A stretch of 64,000 bases of DNA from Polyangium jinanense. GTDB taxonomy: Bacteria; Myxococcota; Polyangia; Polyangiales; Polyangiaceae. This document shows positions 43,729 through 51,747 of the stretch, one piece after another. Below the pieces are notes generated by a model. That model ran no database searches. It was not told where the DNA came from and was given only the letters and a program-made list of their open reading frames with translations. The position numbers and the translations under genes are program-made. The stretch spans positions 1-64,000 of the forward strand of contig NZ_JAGTJJ010000059.1 of assembly GCF_028435365.1 (NCBI RefSeq). Direction: 5' to 3'. Each line of letters opens with the position of its first letter. The first letter of the stretch is position 1.

Positions 43729-44181
43729 ATGGTTCTCCGCGATTACCAGTGGGTCACGAGCTCCCTTGCGGTCGGCAGCGCCGTCGCCAAGCAAGACCAG
43801 GTCTCGGCGCTCGTCGCCGACGGGGTCAGCCACGTGCTCGATTGCAGGGGGGGAGAGTCGGCGAAGGCGCTCTACGTGGGGACCGGCATCGTCTACAAGC
43901 ACGCCCCAGCGCTCGACGACGGAAAACCCAAGCCCGACGAGTGGTTCTTCCAGGGAATCGATTTCGTCCTCGGGGCGCTGCGGTGGCCGAGAGCGAAGGC
44001 GCTCGTCCATTGCAAGTTCGGCATGTCGCGCGCCCCGTCGATGATGTTCGCGATCCTCGTCGCGCAAGGCATCTCCGGGGACGAGGCGGAGGCGCGTATC
44101 CAGAACGCGCGGCCGGCCGCGAAGGTGACGTACCGCAAGGACGCCGAGCGCGCCGGCCGGCGATGGTGGATCCGGCATTGA
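43729..44181 (+). CDS. Dual-specificity protein phosphatase-like protein
   Basis: 150 residues from ATG 43729. The cysteine phosphatase signature is VHCKFGMSRAPS, that is HCxxxxxR with nucleophile Cys and the phosphate-binding Arg. The general acid could be the Asp of APALDDGKPKPDEWF. The sequence VTSSLAVGSAVAKQDQVSAL and the preceding strand IAV-type region match atypical DSPs with a compact fold. It could reverse Ser/Thr or Tyr phosphorylation by the window's kinases, though nothing links them. It is followed after 52 bases by the EndoV-like gene. Confidence 0.87.
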   Translation: MVLRDYQWVTSSLAVGSAVAKQDQVSALVADGVSHVLDCRGGESAKALYVGTGIVYKHAPALDDGKPKPDEWFFQGIDFVLGALRWPRAKALVHCKFGMSRAPSMMFAILVAQGISGDEAEARIQNARPAAKVTYRKDAERAGRRWWIRH

Positions 44182-44233
44182 AGGGCCGAGGATCCGCCCC
44201 GCGGCCCTGAAAACCGAGCTACCCTTCGGCACC

Positions 44234-44746
44234 ATGCTCGCCTGCGTCGACGTCGCCTACGCTCCCGACGACACCTTCGCCGTCGCCGCCGGCCTGCTCT
44301 TTCACCGCTGGGACGACGCGGCCGCCGCGAAGGAGCTCACCGCCCGCATCGACGAAGTCGCGCCCTACGAACCCGGCGCCTTCTACCGGCGCGAGCTCCC
44401 CCCGCTCCTCGGCTTGCTGGGAAAGGTCGACCCGCTGCCCGAGGTCGTCGTCGTGGACGGCTACGTGTGGCTCTCGGCCGACGGGCGGCCGGGGCTCGGG
44501 GCGCGGCTCTTCGAGGCGTTCGGTGGGCGGGTCGTGGTCGTCGGCGTGGCGAAGACCGCGTTCCACGGCGACGCGCCGGCCGCCCAGGTAAAGCGTGGCA
44601 AGAGTGAAAAACCGCTCCACGTCACGGCCGCGGGCGCGACGCCGGACGAGGCGGCGGCGTGGATCCGATCGATGCACGGCCCGCACCGGCTCCCCACCCT
44701 GCTCGCCCGTGTCGACAGGCTCTGCCGGGATGCATTGATGCGATGA
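44234..44746 (+). CDS. Endonuclease V-like protein (short form)
   Basis: 170 residues. The endonuclease V core is recognisable: VDVAYAPDDTFAVAAGLLFH with the first metal aspartate, PYEPGAFYRRELPPLLGLL with the glutamate, VVVVDGYVWLSADGRPGLGARL with the third acidic residue, then VVGVAKTAFHGD and IRSMHGPHRLPTLLARVDRLCR. EndoV nicks DNA next to deoxyinosine or RNA next to inosine. Usual length is 210-250 residues, so this is a shortened N-terminus form, but all core acids are present. The stop overlaps the ATG of the next gene (ATGA). Confidence 0.85.
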   Translation: MLACVDVAYAPDDTFAVAAGLLFHRWDDAAAAKELTARIDEVAPYEPGAFYRRELPPLLGLLGKVDPLPEVVVVDGYVWLSADGRPGLGARLFEAFGGRVVVVGVAKTAFHGDAPAAQVKRGKSEKPLHVTAAGATPDEAAAWIRSMHGPHRLPTLLARVDRLCRDALMR

Positions 44747-45522
44747 AAAAAGACGACCCCCGCATCCGCCTCGTGTTGCGCCTCGTCACGGCCGTCTTGA
44801 TCGTCGCCCTCTTCTTGTTCGAGGGGAACATGCTCATCGGCCCGATCACCCGGGTTTTCCCCCGCGAATGCGCGGCCGTGACGCCTTCGCCGCCGCAAGT
44901 GGACACCACGCTCTTGCCCGCGCACGTGGTCGGCCAGGAAAACCTCTGCAACCGCGTATCCGACGGCCATTGCGAGCGCGTCGCCTTTGGGGACCGGGTC
45001 TCGGGCGCTTGCAAGAACGGCGGTATGATCGGGGACTGGACGGTGAAGGACGCGGCGACCGGGGCCCTGCGTTGGTCGGGGCAATACGAGGGGGGCTGGG
45101 CGAACGGTGACTTCCGCGTCTGCAAGGATCCCACGCATTGCGACAGCTTCCGCATCAAGGACCTGCACCTCGACGGCCCGTCGGTCACGTGGGAGCGCGA
45201 CGGCGACCGATGGATCGAGCTCTCCGGCCGGTACGAGCGCGGCCGGGGCGTCGGGCGATGGGTGCGCCGCATCGACGGCAAAGGCGCGGTCCGCTCGGCG
45301 CTGGTCTTCGACGAGCAGGGCCTCGACGCAAAAGAATTTTTCTATTGCACGAACGGGAACCTGAAAGAGCGCCGCGGGCAACGCACGATCGTCTTCGACG
45401 CTGAAAATCGTCGAATCGCGGAGCGGGGCCCCGAGGGGCCGCTGCGGATCCTCGACGCCGCGGGAAATGTGGTCCGGGACGCGCGTCCCGACGAAGAAAC
45501 GACGCTCTGTCCCCTGCCCTGA
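44743..45522 (+). CDS. Membrane-anchored protein with MORN/YwqK-like repeats
   Basis: 259 residues. The ATG overlaps the EndoV-like stop by four bases, so it is translationally coupled. One N-terminal hydrophobic segment (IRLVLRLVTAVLIVALFLF) without a cleavage site makes it a type II membrane protein. The periplasmic part carries W-rich repeats of the kind NGGMIGDWTVKDAATGALRW, GQYEGGWANGDFRV and RYERGRGVGRWVRRI, like MORN or YwqK modules, plus two cysteine pairs. The role is unknown. It precedes the element R6/R7 region. Confidence 0.75.
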   Translation: MKKDDPRIRLVLRLVTAVLIVALFLFEGNMLIGPITRVFPRECAAVTPSPPQVDTTLLPAHVVGQENLCNRVSDGHCERVAFGDRVSGACKNGGMIGDWTVKDAATGALRWSGQYEGGWANGDFRVCKDPTHCDSFRIKDLHLDGPSVTWERDGDRWIELSGRYERGRGVGRWVRRIDGKGAVRSALVFDEQGLDAKEFFYCTNGNLKERRGQRTIVFDAENRRIAERGPEGPLRILDAAGNVVRDARPDEETTLCPLP

Positions 45523-45547
45523 GCTGCACGCCCATCGAGGAGCGCTT

Positions 45548-45850
45548 CGCCGGGGCGCCGCCCCGGACCCCGCGGGGGCTGTCCGCCCCTCGACCCGGAC
45601 CAGGCACGGCCTGGACCGAGGGTGGAAGAACTGCGCTCCGCGCAGTTCTTCCAACGGGCCCGTTGAACCGTGTCGCCCGTCGAGACGTCAGCACTGCTGT
45701 CTTGATTGGCGAGATCGTCGCCAGTCTCGACCGGGCCTGTGCGATGAACTGCGCATCGCGCAGTTCATCGTCCTGGGTCCAGCCCCTGGCTGGTCCGGGT
45801 GCAGGGGGCGGACAGCCCCTGCTGGGGCCTGGGGCAACGCCCCAGCGCAG
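45548..45850. repeat. Nested-palindrome intergenic element, copy R6 (complete, inverted orientation)
   Basis: The arms are swapped relative to R3: left hairpin GGAAGAACTGCGC with loop TCC (here GCGCTCCGCGC), right hairpin GCGATGAACTGCGC with loop ATC. The centre, read backwards, matches R1 and R3 (GCTGTCTTG, then GATCGTCGCCAGTCTC). Outer hairpins are CGGGGC/GCCCCG on the left and CTGGGGC/GCCCCAG on the right. It begins about 25 bases after the membrane protein stop. Confidence 0.9.
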
Positions 45851-45872
45851 CGGCGTCGACCCGACACAGCTC

Positions 45873-46095
45873 GGGACCTTCGCGAACGGAGCGCAACATC
45901 GACCGGGAGGTCCCGGGACCTTCGCGCATGGAGCGCAACATCGATCCGGGAGGTCCCGGGACCTTCGCGAACGGAGCGCACCATCGATCCGGGAAGCCCC
46001 GGGACCTGCGTGAACGGGTTCCCACACCGATCCGGGAAGCCCCGGGACCTGCGGGAACGGGGTCGAAGACCGATGACGGAGGCCGAGGGACCTGC
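45873..46095. repeat. 43-bp minisatellite (five units) with palindromic junctions
   Basis: Units at 45873 (42 bp), 45915, 45958, 46001 (43 bp each) and 46044 (degenerate). Each starts GGGACCT and ends GGTCCC or GCCCC, so the first junctions form the palindrome AGGTCCCGGGACCT. It lies between element R6 and a second, near-identical copy of its right arm (R7). It is not a CRISPR: there are no unique spacers. Confidence 0.88.
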
Positions 46096-46120
46096 CCGCG
46101 CGGCGGAGAGGGGGTGAAAG

Positions 46121-46228
46121 CTGCGATGAACTGCGCACCGCGCAGTTCATCGTCCTGGGTCCAGCCCCTGGCTGGTCCGGGTGCAGGGGCGGACAGCCCC
46201 TGCTGGGGCCTGGGGCAACGCCCCAGCG
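46121..46228. repeat. Nested-palindrome element, copy R7 (right arm only)
   Basis: Hairpin GCGATGAACTGCGC, loop ACC, GCGCAGTTCATCG, then the CCAGCCCCTGGCTGG, GGGGC/GCCCC and CTGGGGC/GCCCCAG hairpins. It is almost identical to the right arm of R6 (45744-45856), even in the flanking GCAGCGGCGTC. So the 43-bp minisatellite is bracketed by direct copies of one arm. Confidence 0.9.
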
Positions 46229-46280
46229 CAGCGGCGTCAACATGAGACCAATGCTCAGCTGTTCTGATACAAGGGGCACG

Positions 46281-47195
46281 ATGCGCCCGCGCGCCGATCG
46301 CCACGTTCCCCTCCGCCGCCTCGGCCTCGTGGTTTCCCTTGCGCTGCTCGCCGCCTGCGCCGGCCCCGAGACCGGCAAATCCCCGGAGCCTGCGTCCTCG
46401 TCTGGCGGCGGCGCGCCGACCGGGCCCTTGCGCCACGCGTACGGCCCTGATCCCTCTCAATTCGGGGAGCTGCGTGTCCCGCAAGGCGAAGGCCCGCACC
46501 CCGTGATGGTGATCCTTCACGGCGGCTGCTGGGCCGATGGGTATCGCAAGGACCTCATGGACGGCATGAGCGAATCCCTCACCAAAGCAGGGTTCGCCAC
46601 CTGGAACGTCGAATACCGCCGCCTCGGCAGCGGTGGGTATCCGGTCACGCTCACCGATGTCGGCCTCGCCGTGGACACGCTCCGTGATCTCGCCTCGACG
46701 CACCATCTCGACACGACGAAGGTCTTCACGGTTGGCCATTCCGCCGGCGGGCAGCTCGCCGTCTGGGTCGCCGCTCGCGCACGCCTGCCCGCTGGAAATC
46801 CCCTCCGCGGCGTGAATCCCCTCCCCGTCGCTGGCGCCGTCTCCCTCGCCGGCGTCCTCGATCTCGCCGAAGCTCTCGACCTCGGCGTCTGCGGCACCGC
46901 GGCGGCAAACCTCCTCGGGGGCAGCCCGACCGAGGTCCCCGCGCGGTACGCCGAGGCTTCTCCGCGCGCTCTTTTGCCGATCGGCGTACGACAGATCCTC
47001 GTCCACGGGACTGACGACGCCATCGTCCCCCTCGTGATGAGCACCCATTACCTCGACGCCGCGAAGGCGGCCGGCGAGAAGGACATCACGCTGAAGGTCA
47101 TCGAGGGCGGCGATCATTTCGACATGATCGAGCCGTCGTCGACGAAATGGGCCGAGGTCTCCCAGGCGATCGTCGGGATCGGGGCGCTTCCCTGA
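46281..47195 (+). CDS. Alpha/beta-hydrolase esterase lipoprotein
   Basis: 304 residues from ATG 46281, preceded by AAGGGG. The signal ends LALLAACAG (lipobox). The enzyme has the oxyanion motif VILHGGCW (HGGxW type of the kynurenine-formamidase/carboxylesterase families), nucleophile elbow TVGHSAGGQ, the acid near GTDDAIVPL and the histidine in EGGDHFDM. These enzymes cleave short acyl or aryl esters or formamides. Lipidation puts it in the envelope. A start at 46242 exists but lacks a leader. The gene begins about 50 bases after element R7. Confidence 0.9.
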   Translation: MRPRADRHVPLRRLGLVVSLALLAACAGPETGKSPEPASSSGGGAPTGPLRHAYGPDPSQFGELRVPQGEGPHPVMVILHGGCWADGYRKDLMDGMSESLTKAGFATWNVEYRRLGSGGYPVTLTDVGLAVDTLRDLASTHHLDTTKVFTVGHSAGGQLAVWVAARARLPAGNPLRGVNPLPVAGAVSLAGVLDLAEALDLGVCGTAAANLLGGSPTEVPARYAEASPRALLPIGVRQILVHGTDDAIVPLVMSTHYLDAAKAAGEKDITLKVIEGGDHFDMIEPSSTKWAEVSQAIVGIGALP

Positions 47196-47250
47196 TGGTC
47201 GCGACAGAGTTTTTCCGTCACGCTCATCTCCTCTCTTCGATTCCCGCGCA

Positions 47251-49014
47251 ATGCTGACACAATCCGCCATCTTCCTCGTCGCGGCCGTCGTGGCCGTCTC
47301 CGTCTTCCGGCGCATCGGCCTCGGTACCGTGCTCGGTTACCTCGCCGCCGGCGCGTTGATCGGCCCCTCGGGCCTGCGCCTGATCCAGGATGTCGACCAG
47401 ATCCTCCACACCGCCGAGCTCGGCGTCGTCTTCCTCCTGTTCCTCATCGGGCTCGAGCTCCAGCCGAGCCGCCTCTGGAGCATGCGGGGCACCGTGTTTG
47501 GCCTCGGCGGCGCCCAGGTCGGGGTCACGACCGCGGCGATCACGCTGCTCGGCCTCGCCCTCGGCGCGCCCTTCCCCGCGGCCGTCGTCGCTGGCGTCGG
47601 CGTCTCCATGTCCTCGACGGCCATCGCCACGCAGATCCTCGGCGAGAAAAACGAGCTCGGCGCGCCGCACGGCCGCACCGGGTTCGGCATCCTGCTCTTC
47701 CAGGACGTCGCGGCCATTCCCGTCCTCGCGCTCGTCCCTCTGCTCGGCGCGGGGCCCTCGGCCTCGACCGGCAGTCCGCTCACGCACGGCCTCGTCATCG
47801 TGGCCGTGATCGCGGGCCTCGTCATCTCCGGCCGCTACCTCCTGCGCCCGGCGTTCCGTTTCATCGCCGAGGCCCAGAGCCACGAGCTCTCCACCGCCAC
47901 CGCGCTCCTCGTCGTCCTCGGCACCGCGCTCATCATGGCGAGCGTCGGGCTCTCGATGGCGCTCGGCGCGTTCATCGCCGGCGTGCTGCTCGCCGACTCG
48001 GAGTACCGGCACGAGCTCGAAGCCGACATCGAGCCCTTCAAGGGCCTGCTCCTCGGCCTGTTTTTCATGGCCGTCGGCATGTCCGCGAACCTGCGCCTGA
48101 TCAAAGACCGCCCGCTTCTCGTGATTGGCCTCGTCGTCGGGCTCGTGCTCGTGAAGATGGCCGTCCTCTACGGGCTCGGCGTCGCGGCGAAGCTCAGCCG
48201 GCGCTCGGCGGCGAGCCTCGGCGTGTCGATCTCGCAGGGCGGCGAATTTGCGTTCGTCATCTTCGGCGTGGCCCGCGGCGCCAAGGTCATGAAGCCCGAG
48301 ACCGTGGAGCTACTCATCGTCGTCGTCACCCTCTCCATGGCCGTGACGCCGCTCCTCTTCCTCGCCCGCGACGGCATCACGAAGCGCCTCGCTGCCGCGG
48401 ATCGCCGCTCCTTCGACAAGATTTACGACGAGGGCAGCAGCGTCATCATCGCGGGGTTCGGCCGGTTCGGGCAGATCGTCGGCCGCATCCTGCGGCTCAA
48501 GCGCATCCCGTTCACCGCGCTCGACGCGAGCCCCACGCACGTCGATTTCGTCCGCCGGTACGGAAACGAAATCTATTACGGCGACGCTTCCCGCGTGGAT
48601 CTCCTCCGCGCGGCGGGCGCGGAGCGCGCGCGGCTCATCGTGCTCGCGATCGACGACATGGACGCCTCGATGCGTACCCTTCACGTCGTGCAGTCGCATT
48701 TCCCGCACCTCAGGATCGTCGCGCGCGCCCGCAATCGGCAACATGCGTACGCGCTGCTCGGCGCGGGCGTCACGAACATCATTCGGGAAACCTTCGCCGG
48801 GAGCCTCGAGGCGGCCATGATCACGCTCGAGGAGCTCGGCCTGCCCTCGGACGACGCGCGCGAGACGGTGCGCATGTTCGCCGAATACGACGAGGCGCAG
48901 ATCCGCAAGGTGTTCGTCCATCGCCACGACGAGAAGGCGCTCGTCGAGTCGGCGAAGCAGTATGGCGCGGAGCTCGAGCGAATCTTTGAGGAGGACGCCG
49001 CGCACCGGAGCTAG
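47251..49014 (+). CDS. CPA2-family cation:proton antiporter with TrkA-N domain (KefB/C-like)
   Basis: 587 residues. About 12 membrane segments come first, with GLGTVLGYLAAGALIGPSGL, the AELGVVFLLFLIGLEL helix and LLFQDVAAIPVLALV with the conserved QD pair. The cytoplasmic TrkA-N Rossmann domain follows from about 395: VIIAGFGRFGQIVGRIL, which binds NAD(H) or nucleotides, and ends near 520. It resembles Kef glutathione-gated K+ efflux systems, but the GSH-specific residues cannot be judged here. With kup at 19230 the window holds both a K+ importer and a likely K+ exporter. It starts 55 bases after the esterase gene. Confidence 0.93.
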   Translation: MLTQSAIFLVAAVVAVSVFRRIGLGTVLGYLAAGALIGPSGLRLIQDVDQILHTAELGVVFLLFLIGLELQPSRLWSMRGTVFGLGGAQVGVTTAAITLLGLALGAPFPAAVVAGVGVSMSSTAIATQILGEKNELGAPHGRTGFGILLFQDVAAIPVLALVPLLGAGPSASTGSPLTHGLVIVAVIAGLVISGRYLLRPAFRFIAEAQSHELSTATALLVVLGTALIMASVGLSMALGAFIAGVLLADSEYRHELEADIEPFKGLLLGLFFMAVGMSANLRLIKDRPLLVIGLVVGLVLVKMAVLYGLGVAAKLSRRSAASLGVSISQGGEFAFVIFGVARGAKVMKPETVELLIVVVTLSMAVTPLLFLARDGITKRLAAADRRSFDKIYDEGSSVIIAGFGRFGQIVGRILRLKRIPFTALDASPTHVDFVRRYGNEIYYGDASRVDLLRAAGAERARLIVLAIDDMDASMRTLHVVQSHFPHLRIVARARNRQHAYALLGAGVTNIIRETFAGSLEAAMITLEELGLPSDDARETVRMFAEYDEAQIRKVFVHRHDEKALVESAKQYGAELERIFEEDAAHRS

Positions 49015-49048
49015 ACCGCGGGCTTGCCGATGTGCGATATCGGAGTCC

Positions 49049-49435
49049 ATGCGCACGTTTCTATTTCTCCTCCCGATCCTCGGTACCCTCGCGTGTGGGG
49101 ACCTCCTCGATCAGGCGCCGCTCGGCACGAGGCAGGCCCGCTGTGACCTCCGGCCCGACCGGCCGCAGTGTACCGACATCCGCAACTTCAAGGGCCCCTC
49201 GCTCCTCACGTTCGAGGGCGTCTGTGAGACGCTCAAGGCCGCGACGAAGAGTGGCTCCTACGAGGAGGGCGCGGTCTGCGACATGACCGACGCCTGGGGC
49301 GGCTGCCAGTCGAGCAACATCGACGGCCACCTGCAGACGAACTGGTTCTACAAGAGCGACGACAAGTACCCGGACGAGGCCGCAGCGAAGGCAGAGTGCG
49401 AGAGCGGCGACACCTGGGTGCCGCCCGCGGACTGA
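49049..49435 (+). CDS. Small Cys-containing lipoprotein, unknown function
   Basis: 128 residues from ATG 49049. The signal ends LGTLACGD (lipobox). The mature part has pairs of cysteines (ARCDLRPDRPQC, GVCETLK, AVCDMTDAWGGC, AECESGD) likely forming disulfides, and a conserved-looking NWFYKSDDKYPDE. No family is recognised. It follows the antiporter by 34 bases. Confidence 0.78.
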   Translation: MRTFLFLLPILGTLACGDLLDQAPLGTRQARCDLRPDRPQCTDIRNFKGPSLLTFEGVCETLKAATKSGSYEEGAVCDMTDAWGGCQSSNIDGHLQTNWFYKSDDKYPDEAAAKAECESGDTWVPPAD

Positions 49436-49480
49436 AAGTTTCTTCGCCTTGCAGCGGGGGGCTTCTAGACTGCGCCGCGC

Positions 49481-50269
49481 ATGCTACGCACCGTCAACGC
49501 TGTCCGGTACGTCACCCCGCTGCGCGAGGGAGGGTCGGTGCCCGCGCTCGTCGAGGCCGACGACGACGGGCTTTACGTCGTCAAGCTTCGCGGCGCGGCC
49601 CAGGGGCCCTTGGCGCTCATTGCCGAGCTCGTCGCGGGCGAGCTCGCGCGCGCCGCGGGGCTCTCCGTCCCCGAGCTCGTGCTCATCACGCTCGACTCCG
49701 CGCTCGGCCGCGCCGAGCCGCACCGCGAGATCAGCGACCTGCTCGACGCGAGCGTGGGCCTGAACCTCGCGCTCGATTACCTGCCCGGCAGCGTCACCTT
49801 CGACCCCGTCGCGGGCCCGACGCCGGATCCCGCGTATGCCTCCCGCGTCGTGCTCTTCGACTCGTTCGTCACGAACGTCGACCGCACTCCGAAAAACCCG
49901 AACCTCCTCACCTGGCACCGCGGGATCTGGCTCATCGATCACGGCGCGTCCCTGTATTTCCACCACGGCTGGGGCCCCGCGGATCCGCTCACCGAGAGCC
50001 AGGATCCGTTCACGTTCGTACGAAAACACGTCCTTTTGCCGTGGGCGACCGCGCTCGCCGAGGCCGCGGCGCACCTCCGGGCCGCGTGGTCCGAGGCGTT
50101 CGTCACGCGGATCGCGCAGGCGATCCCGGACGAATTCCTCACGGACGACATGGGATTCGCTTCCCCCGACGCCCACCGCGCGGCTTATGGCGCGTGGCTC
50201 TCCGCGCGGCTCGCCGCGCTCCCCTTGATCCTCTCGGAGGCCGAGCGTGCGCGCGAAGAGCTCGTTTGA
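49481..50269 (+). CDS. HipA-like kinase-fold protein
   Basis: 262 residues. The HipA family of Ser/Thr kinases is suggested by LYVVKLRGAAQGPLALIAEL (ATP-binding lysine), ARAAGLSVPELVLI, VLFDSFVTNVDRTPKNPNLL (catalytic NxDR..N segment; D next to R of the HipA type) and IWLIDHGASLYFHHG (the metal-binding Asp). It is shorter than HipA (about 440 residues), lacking the N-subdomain HipA_N. The next gene, a DUF3037 protein, starts inside its 3' end. HipA-like/DUF3037 pairs recur across bacteria; whether they are toxin-antitoxin units is not established here. Confidence 0.85.
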   Translation: MLRTVNAVRYVTPLREGGSVPALVEADDDGLYVVKLRGAAQGPLALIAELVAGELARAAGLSVPELVLITLDSALGRAEPHREISDLLDASVGLNLALDYLPGSVTFDPVAGPTPDPAYASRVVLFDSFVTNVDRTPKNPNLLTWHRGIWLIDHGASLYFHHGWGPADPLTESQDPFTFVRKHVLLPWATALAEAAAHLRAAWSEAFVTRIAQAIPDEFLTDDMGFASPDAHRAAYGAWLSARLAALPLILSEAERAREELV

Positions 50270-50645
50270 GTACGCCATCGTGCGTATCGTCCCTCGCGTC
50301 GAGCGGGGCGAATGCATGAATGCGGGGGTCCTTCTTCATTGCTCTGCGCACGATTACCTCGGCGCGCGGATCGAGCTCGACGAGGCGCGGCTCCTCGCGC
50401 TTGCGCCGGACGTGGATCTCGAATCCGTGCGCCGCCACCTCGCGGCGATCCCGCGCGTCTGCGAGGGCGGGCCCGACGCCGGGCCGATCGGGCTCCTCTC
50501 GCGGAAAGAGCGTTTTTCGTGGCTCGTCGCCACGCGCAGCACGATGATCCAGACCTCGGAGGTGCACGTGGGCCTGTGCGACGCGCCGGATCTGGTGCTC
50601 GATCGGTTGCTCGACAAGCTCGTCCGCGTGCCGCGTTCGCGCTGA
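50247..50645 (+). CDS. DUF3037 protein, overlapping partner of the HipA-like gene
   Basis: 132 residues from GTG 50247, 23 bases before the HipA-like stop, so translation is coupled. The DUF3037 pattern is seen in FEYAIVRIVPRVERGECMNAGVLL, then EARLLALAPDVDLESVRRHL and GLLSRKERFSWLVATRSTMIQTSEVHVG, ending DRLLDKLVR. It is cytoplasmic. The family is uncharacterised, but this strand-rich domain often follows a HipA-like gene. Confidence 0.85.
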   Translation: MRAKSSFEYAIVRIVPRVERGECMNAGVLLHCSAHDYLGARIELDEARLLALAPDVDLESVRRHLAAIPRVCEGGPDAGPIGLLSRKERFSWLVATRSTMIQTSEVHVGLCDAPDLVLDRLLDKLVRVPRSR

Positions 50646-50726
50646 CGGAGATCCCGGTACGGCAGTGCCCGCGTCGGCGTTGCGACGCTCTGCCTCGATC
50701 CGTCTTACTCGCCGAAGGAGCCAAGA

Positions 50727-51122
50727 ATGGGACAACGAAGCTTGCTTTTTGCGGGTCTTGGCCTCGTCGTGGTCCTCGCGACGGGGTGTGGGTCCGACGT
50801 CGAGGGGCTATGCGAGGCGCAGGAGGCGTGTATCGGCGGCAATGACGCCGACATCGACGCCTGCATCGCGTCGTACGAGGGCCAACGCGACACCGCGTAC
50901 GGAATCGGCTGCGGCGAGGAGTTCGACACGTTGGTCCATTGTACCAAGCCCCTGCTTTCGTGCTCGATCCAGCCCACGGGGGAGCCGTGCAACTCGAACG
51001 CCGATTGCAGTGGAGACGACCTTTGCAGCAATGGGCAATGCATGGGGGAGTCCTACGGCATCCCCGCGAGCCAGGTGGACACGTGCGCAGTCGAGCAGAC
51101 CGCATATTCACGCTGCGACTGA
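50727..51122 (+). CDS. Cys-rich lipoprotein, copy A1
   Basis: 131 residues. AAGGAG six bases before ATG. The signal ends VLATGCGSD (lipobox). The mature part has 12 further cysteines: three near the start in the pattern LCEAQEACIGG, and the repeat CNSNADCSGDDLCSNGQC near the end, likely all in disulfides. It is a surface or periplasmic binding protein of unknown ligand. A close paralogue lies at 51340 (same leader, DIDACIA and QRDTAYGIGCGEEFDT in both). Both follow an identical CGAAGGAGCCAAGAATG start region. Confidence 0.85.
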   Translation: MGQRSLLFAGLGLVVVLATGCGSDVEGLCEAQEACIGGNDADIDACIASYEGQRDTAYGIGCGEEFDTLVHCTKPLLSCSIQPTGEPCNSNADCSGDDLCSNGQCMGESYGIPASQVDTCAVEQTAYSRCD

Positions 51123-51134
51123 GGAGGTAGGAGC

Positions 51135-51194
51135 ATGATTCAAACGATTCTCGTGAATGCCGCCCGCCTCATGGGCCCGTCGCGTTCTGAGTGA
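51135..51194 (+). pseudogene. Truncated first copy of the 118-aa lipoprotein gene (B1)
   Basis: After A1 the sequence GGAGGTAGGAGC and ATGATTCAAACGATT repeats what is found after A2 and at the start of the intact gene at 51748. The frame gives MIQTILVNAARLMGPSRSE and then stops, so only the first 9-11 codons are homologous. It is a leftover from tandem duplication of the A-B gene pair. Confidence 0.8.
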
Positions 51195-51339
51195 GCGCTC
51201 GCCAAAATGGTCACTCGAGTGTCCAGTTTTCGATAGGGGGGGTGGTCATTCGAGTTTCCATCGTTGGGACTGTGCCCTCCCCGACGGAAATTGCGTTCCT
51301 TTGGCTTCGAAACGTCTATACTCGACGAAGGAGCCAAGA

Positions 51340-51735
51340 ATGGTACAAAAAAACTTGCTTTTCGCGGGTCTTGGCCTCGTCGTGGCCTTCGCGACGGGGT
51401 GCGCGCCCGACATCGCGGGGATATGCGAGCGGCAGGAGGCGTGTTACGGCGGTAACGAGGCCGACATCGACGCCTGCATCGCGACGTACGAGGGGCAACG
51501 CGACACCGCGTACGGAATCGGCTGCGGCGAGGAGTTCGACACGATCGTCGCCTGCACGGATCCCTTGCTGGAGTGTTCGAGCCAGTCCACCGGGGAGATG
51601 TGCATGTCGAACGCCGACTGCAACGGCGGCACCGTTTGCAGCAATGGCCAATGCACGGGAAAGTCCTTCGGCGTCCGCGGGGCCGACGCGGACACGTGCG
51701 AAGCCGAGCAAAGCGCGTATTCACGCTGTGACTGA
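51340..51735 (+). CDS. Cys-rich lipoprotein, copy A2
   Basis: 131 residues. It is a paralogue of the gene at 50727 with the same ribosome site and leader (FAGLGLVVAFATGC). Twelve mature cysteines are kept in register, but charged loops differ (ERQEACYGGNEA, SKSFGVRGADADTC against the first copy). So both are likely expressed extracytoplasmic lipoproteins with the same fold. It is directly followed, after 12 bases, by the intact B gene. Confidence 0.85.
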   Translation: MVQKNLLFAGLGLVVAFATGCAPDIAGICERQEACYGGNEADIDACIATYEGQRDTAYGIGCGEEFDTIVACTDPLLECSSQSTGEMCMSNADCNGGTVCSNGQCTGKSFGVRGADADTCEAEQSAYSRCD

Positions 51736-51747
51736 GGAGGTAGGAGC

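Noticed and set aside
45873..46095. Possible CRISPR array.
   Set aside because: Units are contiguous with no unique spacers, and no cas genes are nearby; it is a minisatellite.
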